Below are positions 48,317 to 57,922 of a stretch of 64,000 bases of DNA, in pieces. Position 1 is the stretch's first letter, and each line of letters opens with the position of its first letter. Both the position numbers and the translations under genes were made by a program. The notes beneath the pieces are model-generated. The model had not been told where the DNA came from, searched no databases, and saw nothing but the letters and a program-made list of their open reading frames with translations. Source of the stretch: Uloborus plumipes (lineage: Eukaryota; Arthropoda; Arachnida; Araneae; Uloboridae); assembly GCA_038373865.1 (NCBI GenBank), contig JAXGGA010001074.1, positions 62,001 through 126,000 on the forward strand. Direction: 5' to 3'.

Positions 48317-48602
48317 TATAGCGTTTATTTTATAGTCAGCAATATTATCTCAGCATTTGATGATTATTTCTCTGTGACAAAAAATAGGGACATAATAATA
48401 CTTAATGTATTTTCATAAAGTAGGAAGTTGAGTAAAATTATCCTAGGTATAACAAAACAATTACCGCAAATTTGGAGACATTTTAAAGATCGTCAAAGCG
48501 GAGTGTTTTGAGTTCTTTCAGTTCAGGAAAAAAAACAAAGGTGAATATAAATTGTTTCTCAATATTATTACTGATCCAGGCAACGCCGGGTATTTTTGCT
48601 AG

Positions 48603-48790
48603 TACTGCATAAAGATTGCATAAAATTTGTTATAACAAGATTATGACAAGAAGTATGCAATATTACATCTTGACATATCAGTATTTATTTCGTCAACCAA
48701 AAACAAGATTGCATAAAGATTGTTATAACAAGATTGTTACGACAAGATGAATGCAATATTGCACACATATTGCACACACTATAAATTCAG
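48603..48790. mobile_element. CAAGAT-word element, truncated second copy
   Basis: Matches 20788-20952 (ACTGCATAAAGATTGC onward) and stops near TTGCACACAC. It follows the Helitron 3' end exactly as in the first locus. Confidence 0.7.
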
Positions 48791-49599
48791 ATGTCTTATT
48801 CCAAAGTACTTGGAAGCAATCCCAACATACTAAATCTGTAAATTCTTGAGTTCCCTATTAGATTTTCTGGAACGTCGTCTGATGCGGCCAAAGATATCTA
48901 AGGAATTTCATTCTACTTCCTTGGACTTATGTGCGGTGTTAGTTGACACGGATTATGAACTGAAATGAAGTAATTTCGTGCGAGTTTGTTAAAGTGTTTA
49001 ATACGCTTTGCTGCTCTAAGTTCATGATGGGATAATGACTCAGTTGCCTAGGGGACAAATACCATTTTTCAGTAGTGAGAATTGAATTCCGAAGTCCTTG
49101 CAATTGAAGAAAAAAAATTGTTCTCCTATTTCTTCCTTGTAAAAAAGTTTTTTCTCTCCTATGCTTTAATGTTCATTTCTTCTCAAGGCTTGCGGTTTAA
49201 CACGCAGTTAACAAATATTAAAAATATTTTCACTCGTGTACGTTTAATATTTAAGATGTTTGTTATTCGAAGTATAAAGCTTGTTAAACATATTTTTAGA
49301 ACATTTTTTCATTACATTCTAAGAAATCCTATATTTTGGGAGAGTTTTAAAGCAAAAAAAGTCTTCCACTAAAAATACTTTTTCATTAAATATTCACATT
49401 TATCCCGCTTATTAAATGATTGGATCATTATCAGAGGAAATTAAAATGCTTCATCCTTTCGATTTTTTGAAAGGATTGGACCCAATTCTTAAATGATTGG
49501 ATCATTATCAGAAATTATTAAAATGTTTTCCATTTTTTTTTTCAATTCTTTGTTTCTACCCTACTGTTTTCAATTTTATGGCTCAAGATCAACCAATTA
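48791..49599. other. No gene; short direct repeat
   Basis: A 22-24-bp phrase, TTAAATGATTGGATCATTAT, occurs at about 49413 and 49489. The frame 49082-49372 (+) has no recognisable domain. Confidence 0.45.
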
Positions 49600-50159
49600 C
49601 AGTGAACTCTCACTTATACGCCGCCTCATTTATGCGCCTTTTTCACTTATACGACGATTTTAAATGGTCCCAGCACATTCCATAGCAAAATAATGATAGT
49701 ATCATTCGTTTATGCGTCGCTCTATAGATAAATATTTCACTTATGCGCCGGATTTTCCCTAAAATGAAAAAAAATATATTTATTGTCTTTAAGAAATAAG
49801 CATTTTTCTTCACTTTCCCTCTTAAATCTTTCGCCTTTATTGCTCACTGAAGGCATTTTTTCCGCATGAGCTAGAGTTTGGAGAGGGACAATTATCTATT
49901 ATGCATCGTTTTAGAGGGAACAGCTTGTAATTAGGTATGCTACAATTTTTGTTTTTTCTTTTTCATTGTAGTTACGTTACAGTAATTGCCAAACCGTACT
50001 AATATGTCCATTTTGTATAGAAACTTCTTATTCATTCTCTCATTAGAACCTATGTTGCGTTTTAGTCCTGTAAATAAGTTTGTTCGCTTATACGTCTCTC
50101 TCATTTATGCGCCTTTTTCTATTGGTCTCGCTGGCCGGCGCATAAGTGAGAGTTCACTG
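49600..50159 (-). mobile_element. CAGTGAACTC-family MITE, copy 4
   Basis: 560 bp, same orientation as copy 3, TA at 49598-49599 and 50160-50161. Termini intact. Confidence 0.9.
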
Positions 50160-50161
50160 TA

Positions 50162-50602
50162 ACTAAAATTGAAAGTTTGATTTTGTGCAAAAGTGATTCG
50201 ACTAAATGTAATTCTTATAGAAGACATTCTGTAGAGATATCATAAGATTGCTTCTCATTGATCGATTTATCTAAAAAAAGAAGTTGGAAATGACAGGTCT
50301 TTTCTCCCGATTTCAAAGGTATGTCCAATTAAAATGTATATATGACAGTGAAAGACCGGTTACTGGTGAATGTAAACATTCACATAGCAAGACTAGAAAT
50401 TTCTGGTGAATTACTGGTGAACGTTGAAGCTCTCCGATTTTGGTTTTTCATGGTAGAAATCACTTTATTTTGTCAATACCACAAGCAATTTATTATGATA
50501 CACAGAACTTCCGAGGATTAAAAAATCGAAGAAAAGTAAAACTAGCAATTTAATGAAAGTGTTCCAATTGTCAGCGACTTTGATACAGACGCAGCTGATT
50601 AA
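50162..50602. other. No gene seen
   Basis: A phrase around TTACTGGTGAA occurs twice (50362 and 50411). Nothing else. Confidence 0.4.
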
Positions 50603-52009
50603 CCCTACACTGCATGGTGTTGCCAATTGGATACATGGACTATTTTTCCTCCTTATGAATAGCAGAATGTAGTCATAAAGCAACTCAATGCATAAAGAGC
50701 AAGTATTGATTATATTTAAAGCAATTATCACCAATTATCCTCCATACATGGCAGCACTGGTCTGTTACATGTTCTTAAATGAATCCATATGGATAGCTTT
50801 TAAAATCACTTAAATTACCAAGTTTTGAAATTATTTTTCACAATGAAATATTTTTCTTTGTCCTTTAAAGAAATAGCATGAACAAATAAACATTTATCTT
50901 TCATTTAAGATGCGTTTTACATCAAAATAATTATTTGAAAAAAAATCTAGGGCATAATAAATGACTGTAGCCATTTGGCAACATTATGCAGTAAGCATCC
51001 AGAGAACACTTCGATTCATCTCTGTAGTTCATGAAGTATGTGCTTTGTTCATGTTTCGCGCTAGCTTCTTTTTCTTTTTGGAAGGTATAATATAATCATG
51101 CGGACCCAAAAGTGGTACTTTCGGCTGTTCTACCGTTTATTAGACCTTGCAATTATCAATGCTTAGTTGATGTTGAGCAGAGTGAACAAACAAAAAATCA
51201 ATAGGGAAAAGTCTTCCAAACGTGTTCATTTTAGATTTTAGTAAGTACAAACGTTGTGCTTACCCGAACAAGTAAAATCATTAATAATTTTAAAATATAG
51301 TTTTGAAAAAAACTAAAAAATACGCTTTTACGTAGGAATGCGCTGTGATCATCACGGGTTTCCCTCTGATTTTCAAAACTACTGAATATCCGCACTTAAC
51401 TTTACATGCACTTATAATACATCAACATGCAACACAGTTTAGCCTTCAGTATTAAAAATAATATTAAATATATTACTTTTATATTTGCAAAGAACGTAAA
51501 TTTTATCTTTTATTCAGAGTTACATACATACATACAAACAAACCCGGCATGTAAAATTAATAAAAGCGTATTAAAAAGAGGGAGACCATTAGCTACAGAG
51601 GAGCTAGAGTTACAAACCAAAAAAAAAAGAAGAAGAAGAAGAAGAAAACTTGCGCGAGAGAGCCTCCAAAAGATATCAGATTTGACAGAATTGATCATCG
51701 GAAAGAACACAGTACAAATAAACACTGATGTAAAATGTCAAAATGTAAAGGATTACAAGAGTACAGTGCACCAAATGTTCAATTCCTCTATTTTTTTTAC
51801 AAAAAAAAACTAATTTCAAGACTGTCATTTAAAATCATTTTTATCTGTTGAATGCATGGTATAGCCATTTGGCAACAAAACTATTTTTAATTAGAAAGTG
51901 GTGAAAATTGAGAGATTAATTTTTTTAAATATTTTTCCATGTTTTCTTATTACAATGACAAACACATATAATTTTTTCTAAGAAAAATAAAAAATCATGC
52001 AGTGTAGGG
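50603..52009. mobile_element. PiggyBac-like element, non-autonomous, 1.4 kb
   Basis: TTAA at 50599-50602 and 52010-52013; 14-bp inverted termini CCCTACACTGCATG. Subterminal GCCATTTGGCAACA recurs (about 50970 and 51864) and is inverted near 50621. TTAA plus a CCC start fits the piggyBac group. A plus-strand frame inside may be a transposase remnant. Confidence 0.85.
51427..51813 (+). pseudogene. Possible piggyBac-type coding remnant
   Basis: 128 codons from an ATG at 51427. The middle has KRGRP followed by a strongly basic run (KKKRRRRRRK). PiggyBac-type transposases can carry a K(R/V)GRP phrase near their C-terminal region, so this could be an eroded remnant or a nuclear-localisation-like stretch. 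I see no DDD catalytic motifs and no cysteine-rich end. The basic run comes from an AAG/AGA microsatellite (about 51627-51652), so chance is a real alternative. Confidence 0.3.
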
Positions 52010-52172
52010 TTAAAGAGAGATGTAATACATAACGTTTCTATGCCAGTTGGTAGTTGGTATTTTTCTGGGAGACAGGTCTAACACAATGCTTACAGTAAGT
52101 TTTAACTTTCGTTAAAACTTTCCTCAAAAACTTTCCTTAAAAACTTTCGTTTAACTTTCGTTGAAACTGGTA

Positions 52173-52315
52173 CACTGCAAATAAATATTGTTTTTACAGT
52201 ATAATACAGCTAATTTTATAGTAATTTTAGAGTAATAAACTGTAAATTTAGTTTTAAACTGAAGCGTCTGTTTTCAATATTATACTGTTAAAACAACACT
52301 TTAGTTTTTGCAGTG
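52173..52315. mobile_element. CACTGTAAAA-family MITE, short copy
   Basis: 143 bp, ends CACTGCAAA and its inverse TTTGCAGTG. Internal words TACAGTATAATACAGC and TAATAAACTGTAAATTTAG tie it to 11302-11774. Confidence 0.7.
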
Positions 52316-52450
52316 TTAATTTAGGAGCCTTTTCCCTGAATGATTATGTATGTAGGAGCGATTTCAACGTACTGCTTATGGAGCTCTGTTGGATGTTCAA
52401 AAATTGCTATGAACTACAAAATCTTCTTAACCAACGAACATATGCAATAA

Positions 52451-52606
52451 GGGCCCTGCTCCACATTGACGTAAAGCAGAAAAGTAAATTAGAAACTAAA
52501 ACGGATTAAATGGTATTCCTATGGAAATTAACCGGATTTTCGGTTTCTGCCTTCGGTTTCGGTAGCGTTTTCTGCTGATGTGGCATCCTGCTGTGGAGCA
52601 GGGCCC
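52451..52606 (-). mobile_element. GGGCCCTGCTCCAC-family MITE, cluster copy a
   Basis: 156 bp, TAA on both sides. The last terminus is extended by about 12 bases (GGCATCCTGCTG). Shares its right-hand TAA with the next copy. Confidence 0.85.
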
Positions 52607-52609
52607 TAA

Positions 52610-52753
52610 GGGCCCTGCACCACATCAGCGTAAAACGCGACCGAAACCGAAGGCAGAAACCGAAAATCCGGGTACTTTCCATAGGAACACTATGTAATCC
52701 ATTTTACGCTTCTGCTTTATTTTTCTGCTTTACGTCAATGTGGAGCAGGGCCC
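52610..52753 (+). mobile_element. GGGCCCTGCTCCAC-family MITE, cluster copy b
   Basis: 144 bp, bounded by TAA (52607-52609 and 52754-52756), each shared with a neighbour. Confidence 0.87.
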
Positions 52754-52756
52754 TAA

Positions 52757-52900
52757 GGGCCATGCTCCACATCAGCGTAAAACGCGACCGAAACTTAAGG
52801 CAGAAACCGAAAATCCGGGTACTTTCCATAGGAACACCATTGAATCCATTTTACGCTTCTGCCTAATTTTTCTGCTTTACGTCGATGTGGAGCATGGCCC
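52757..52900 (+). mobile_element. GGGCCCTGCTCCAC-family MITE, cluster copy c
   Basis: 144 bp. Both termini carry the variant GGGCCATGCTCCAC. The pair of matching terminal changes marks a subfamily shared with 53194-53338. Confidence 0.87.
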
Positions 52901-53046
52901 TAAGTCTGTTAAACGTTTTTACACACACGGATTCAACACCGTTCGTCTAAAAGAGGATCTATAAAACCTCGACTATAAACAAACAAACTTTAAAACCTAT
53001 TTCCCTGTGGATGATAAGCAACACCGTAAAATAGTAAATGGAGTAA

Positions 53047-53190
53047 GGGCCCTGCTCCACATTGACGTAAAGCAGAAAAATAAAGCAGAAACGTAAAATG
53101 GATTACATAGTATTCCTACGGAAAGTACCCGGATTTTCGGTTTCTGCCTTCGATTTCGGTCGCGTTTTACGCTGATGTGGAGCAGGGCCC
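53047..53190 (-). mobile_element. GGGCCCTGCTCCAC-family MITE, cluster copy d
   Basis: 144 bp, TAA borders (53044-53046 and 53191-53193); the right one is shared with copy e. Confidence 0.87.
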
Positions 53191-53193
53191 TAA

Positions 53194-53338
53194 GGGCCAT
53201 GCTCCACATCAGCGTAAAACGCGACCGAAACTGAAGGCAGAAACCGAAAATCCGGGTACTTTCCATAGGAACACCATTGAATAAATTTTACGCTTCTGCC
53301 TAATTTTTCTGCCTTACGTCGATGTGGAGCATGGCCCT
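53194..53338 (+). mobile_element. GGGCCCTGCTCCAC-family MITE, cluster copy e
   Basis: 145 bp, GGGCCATGCTCC variant subfamily, followed by TAA. With copy d it repeats the arrangement of b and c. Confidence 0.87.
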
Positions 53339-53340
53339 AA

Positions 53341-53959
53341 CTAATGAGAGGAAATCCGAAATTCCTTATCATAGATTTTAAAGCACCTAAATAATTTTTC
53401 AAAAAGAGAGATGGACTATGTAAAGACTTTATATCTGGTTTTAAAGAAAATTAGAATAAATCAGAAGAATGACATTCTGAAATTATTACATGCAAACTAC
53501 ATTTTAACCAACATCATTATTTCATGTAAAACCTAACTAGCAATTAAAATATTTCACTAATAACCGACAAAATTAAGGGTGTAATTATCAAGAATGCTTC
53601 CCTTCCACTTTTGAATAGCAAATGATTACTGAAGCAGTATAATTTTCGTTTCCATAAACAAGTTGCCACAGCAACGTGAATTTAGGTACTTAAAACAGCT
53701 CGAACAAAAATGTCAGAACTTTATGAATATGCGGAGCTTTTCGGGTATTAAAAATAGCATCATAGCGGATTTCTTTTTTCTTTCTCGTTATAGTTCAATG
53801 ATCTCAAAGCACTTACGAAGAAAATTTGAGTTGAAATATTTTCAAAACTAATTAACGATTTTTAGCTTTGTTGACGTTTTTGTTAAACAAATTTAATCAT
53901 GCAAAAAAGCAATTAAATTTACTTTTATTTAAGTAATCTCTATTGCTTCAAAACAACAA
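53341..53959. other. No gene seen
   Basis: AT-rich; the frame 53663-53851 (+) has no recognisable domain. Confidence 0.4.
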
Positions 53960-54335
53960 CACCGCAAAAAATGAACTGTTTTTACAGTATAATACTGCCA
54001 GCCGAGGTTCCAATTTAAAGCTGTAAAATTGACAGTAATAGACTGTAAAACTAGCAATTTTAGTTTCGTACCGTAAATTTAGAAATTTTACAATTTATTG
54101 CCGTAAAATTTAGCTGTTTTATACTGCAAAAACAACAGTATAATACTGGCAACAGATGTTCCAGTTTAAAAACTGAAAAGTCCACGGTAATAAACTGTAA
54201 AATTAGCAATTTTACAGTTTAGTGCTGTAAAATGAGCAATTTGACAGCTTTTACTGTAAAATTAGCCATTTTTACAGTTTATTACTATAAGATAAACTGT
54301 ATTATGTTGTAAAAATAACATTCATTTTTTACAGA
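53960..54335. mobile_element. CACTGTAAAA-family MITE, two-unit copy
   Basis: Ends CACCGCAAAAAATGAAC (left) and CTCTGTAAAAAATGAATG (right, inward). Two units of about 150 bp (ACTGCCAGCCGAGG near 53994 and ACTGGCAACAGATG near 54144). Palindromic TAAAATTAGCAATTTTACAG words as in 11302-11774. Confidence 0.75.
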
Positions 54336-54410
54336 GAATCAATATTCTGAAGCTACTGCATTCAGATATTTCTTCAGCTAATCTTAGTTATCCATAATAT
54401 GTAGTAACTA

Positions 54411-54723
54411 CACTCTTAAATCAAAAGAGCGAAAAAGTCACTCTAAAAAAGAGTGAAATCGATTTCAGATGCATTCGCTCTTTCCGAGTGTTGACTTTAT
54501 CGAAAAAAGACGCTTTCCGAAAAAAAAAAGATTTAAAAATGCTCTATAAAGGAGTGAATTACACAATCACTCTTTCTGAAGAGCGGAACTGAAAGACACT
54601 CCGTCATAACCGCTCCGTAAAAGGAGTGAAATTAGCTTCTATAAGAGAAGTGCGTTTTCAAATCTGGAAAGGAGTGAAAATTAACTCAGTCTGAGTAAAA
54701 ATCAGGGGATTTTTTTAAGAGAG
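54411..54723. mobile_element. MITE built of GAGTGAAA/TTTCACTC words
   Basis: 313 bp, TA at 54409-54410 and 54724-54725. Short inverted ends CACTCTTAAA and CTCTCTTAAA. Inside, GAGTGAAA-type words and CACTC/GCTCTTTC inverses recur about every 30-40 bp. Confidence 0.68.
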
Positions 54724-54877
54724 TAGCTGACTTGTTTCGAAGCATTCGCACTTCATAAAAAGAACACAAAACCAGGTTTTTTTTTTTTTTTTTTTTTCTA
54801 CAAATAAGTTTTTGAACTATGAGTTGCTTGATTATTTTTCGCTGATAGCGGGAAAAAATAGCTTAAGTGATGTCTTA

Positions 54878-55021
54878 GGGCCCTGCTCCACATCAGCGTA
54901 AAACGCGACCGAAACCGAAGGCAGAAACCGAAAATCCGGGTACTTTCCATACGAACACTATGTAATCCATTTTACGTTTCTGCTTTATTTTTCTGCTTTA
55001 CGTCAATGTGGAGCAGGGCCC
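54878..55021 (+). mobile_element. GGGCCCTGCTCCAC-family MITE, separate copy
   Basis: 144 bp with the 3-bp duplication TTA on both sides (54875-54877 and 55022-55024). Confidence 0.88.
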
Positions 55022-55024
55022 TTA

Positions 55025-55545
55025 CTTTGAAGCTAGACGAATTATTCTAAAATTACGGTGTACCCCCTCCCTCTCCCCTCAAAAAAACACCTTTAAGAAA
55101 TAATATATATGATGGTAGAAAGTTAGTAGAATTCTGCTAAAAAAGTAAAGGAATACTAAAATATTTTTCGACTTAGAATCAAACTAACACCCTTCCCATT
55201 ATAATCACGACGCGCCACCAACTACACCAATGCGCTTTAACTTTTAGAGGCTATTTATTCAAACAATGCGCCGTAAAAAACAGATTTTTTTTCTTTTTCT
55301 TTTAGGCAAAAAAAAATAAAAATAGACCATGGTTTTATTTTTTGTCAGTGGCATGCACGACAAACTTTAAAATGAGGGGTAAATAAGATATGGCGATATC
55401 TTAAGAGTATATAAGGAATAAATAATAAGAATATAAGGATGATCTCATAAGGAAATAAGGAAGATATGACGTGGTAACAGACAACTCGAGGAATGATTTA
55501 TAACGTAAGCATTCGAGAGCAAAATATTTGACTTTCTTCATTTCT
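55025..55545. other. No gene; A-rich
   Basis: C-rich then AT-rich sequence with A runs. No repeat edges recognised. Confidence 0.4.
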
Positions 55546-56730
55546 GTACCTCAGAACTCAACTAACGTAAGTAAATTCTTGTAACTTTTCAGGAGTGGAA
55601 AAAAAAAACAATTTTTTAGACTTGGCGATATTTATTAGATGCATTAAGCCACTTTTAATGCTTTTTACTCTTTCTTTTATTTTTAACGGGAAAGTAGGCT
55701 AAAAAAGAGAAAAAAAAGCTCGTCCGTTAATAAAATGTCTCGAATTTCACTTTTAATCCGTTGCCAGTTGTTAAATATAACAAAAGAATAAAATGCACTC
55801 GTGAATGAAGAATTTGTTACGAAAAAAAATCGTCTGCCAAAAAAAAAAATAATAATAATAATGATAAATAAAATAAAACAAATGAATAAATAAACAAAAA
55901 AAAATCGTCTGCACAGTCAGTCATTTTTTTCTGAGCCCGCATTTCCGCTATGTTTGCGGAGTCGGAGACGGAATCATGGCCCTCAATGAAAGATTATTCA
56001 GAAAAGTACTTTACAAACATTATTTCTGTACCTCAGAACCAGACTAAAGTGAGTCAATTTTTGTAACTTTCAGAAGAGGGCGAAAACAATTCTGTACCTC
56101 AGAACCAGACTAACGTAAGTCCATTTTCACCATTTTTCGGTAGAGGGGAAAAACGATTGTCGAATACATTGTTTTTCCCCTCTACTGAAAAATGACGAAA
56201 ATGGACTTACGTTAGTCTGGTTCTGAGGTACAGAATTGTCGGCTGCATGCAAAGGATGGGACTCTCGCTCTTTTAACGTTTCTAAATAGTTGTGGAGGCA
56301 TTTGTTAGATTGAATACCATTCACATTAAGGCCTCTATATATACGAGCCGGCGCATCAAGATTAAGTTTCACCACTTTGGATCCAGCGCGTGTTTGTGTG
56401 TTTGAGTGGTTGTCTTTTCTGGCCAGTAATCGCGTTTTGGTCATTTTTCACTGCGAGCAATTATTAGCAGCACGTGGATTTGGCAAAGCTTAGCAATGTG
56501 CCAAAACTTTTTTCTGGTAATCCTACTCCGCAACAATGAAAATTTGAAAGTAAAAGTTAAGGGATTGGATCCAAAGTGGTGAAACTTAATCTTGATGCGT
56601 CGGCCTGTCTATATAGCGGCTCTAATTCACATGGGTCGTTGCAGAATGAGATTCTACATACAATTCACTAATAAAGTGAAAATCGCCATTTTTTGACTTA
56701 CGTCGTTCTGGTTCTGAGGTACAGATTTGA
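55546..56730. repeat. Nested inverted repeats with CTGTACCTCAGAAC word
   Basis: The phrase TTCTGTACCTCAGAACCAGA (or a close form) lies at about 55545, 56021 and 56090 (+) and inverted at about 56218-56237 and 56709-56726. A tight hairpin spans 56087-56238 (arms about 71 bp, loop about 10). A second inverted pair, GGATCCAAAGTGGTGAAACT and its complement, lies at about 56331-56385 and 56570-56622. The minus frame 56127-56444 is a palindrome artefact. Confidence 0.82.
55618..55925 (-). repeat. Macrosatellite-related modules, inverted
   Basis: On the minus strand this matches the modules around 61741-61905 and 62253-62330: the GCAGACGATTTTTTTTCGTAAC block, then AGCCTACTTTCCCGTT, then GTTAAAAATAAAAG and TTAATGCATCTAA, ending in a single ATATCGCCAAGTC unit. 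Confidence 0.72.
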
Positions 56731-57922
56731 CGGATAAACACATTTTATGGGGTCCTGAACTGACTCCAACCTTTTAAAGAGAATGCATGTATATAAAATG
56801 TGTGTGGGGAGGGAGCAAGGACCATAACGGCTCTTTTTTTACTACAAATATTTGTAAGACGGTGGGGGGAGGGGGGAGAAGAGGTAACATGTTAGCATCT
56901 CGTTAAATTGTTACTGATGCAGACTATACTTTTGATACTATGTGTATTTTTTCCAACCAAATTCTTTCATTTCTCTAAAGAAAGTTTTTTCCCCATTTGT
57001 GTTTGAAATTTCAACATTCATTTCTCAATATGAGTCGTATAGAAAAAAAACTCTATGTCGCTAGTAAAACACTAAGCTAATTAAAAAACACTGCATGGCA
57101 AACTATACTTCAACGAAAACAAGTATTGACACTTTTGCAAGCTATTCAAAACAACCTAGCCTGGTCCTGGTCAATTTAGTCATCAAAGAAGATCATTGGC
57201 CCTTTTACAGTTATCCACTCCCTTGCTCATTACAACCTCTTTCCGTTAAACTATTCCAAGAGCCAACTACCCTATTAAAATAGTATTTTTTTCCTCATTT
57301 ACACAGGCCAACTTGAGATTTGAATAGCTTAAAACAATGTCCTTTTGTCCTGGCTTTCCATGCAAAACTTTAAACCAGTAACATTTTTTATTTTTATTCA
57401 TTTAAGCTACTGGATCAAGTCCCTTCTGACTCTCCTTCGCTTAAAACTACACATATGAAGCATTCTAAGTCTGAAATCATACTCTAAATTAGAAAATCTC
57501 TTCATTAATCTTTGTATCCCTCATTCGTGCCCCTTCCAATAAATCAATATATTTCTTTAGGGTAAAGAGACCAAAACTGAACAGCTTACTCCAAATGAGA
57601 TCTTACCAAACTTCTATACAAAGGCAGAAGAACCTTCTTAGATTTGTATAAAATAGATCTATCGAGAAACTCAAGCCTCCCCATCCCTCCCCCAAGCACT
57701 TTAAAGCATTTAAGTGCAAAAGTTTGCCAAAATCACAAAGGTTTGTCAGCATAAGTCTAGTTGTTGTACATATATTTGGGATTATTAGCCATCAAGTTTA
57801 ACCAGTAAATTGTCAACAGAATTATTCTACGTAACAAGGAACAATATTATTTAACCAACAGACATAAAAGCCTTTTCTTGCAAAAACAACCCTAAATATT
57901 AACAGAACCTCTTTTATTACTT
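56731..57922. other. No gene seen
   Basis: AT-rich. The frame 57095-57283 (+) has no recognisable domain. No terminal repeats. Confidence 0.4.

Larger units (their letters stand above)
46151..48602 (+). mobile_element. Helitron-like element, copy 2, with two insertions
   Basis: 5' end TCTTAATACTTATAAATGCG. The 3' hairpin CCAGGCAACGCCGGG is followed by TATTTTTGCTAG (ends 48602). It aligns with 19314-20786 throughout except for insertions at about 47054-47641 and 47961-48316. A GGAT-type short repeat near the 5' end (46181-46212) is expanded relative to copy 1. Confidence 0.8.
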
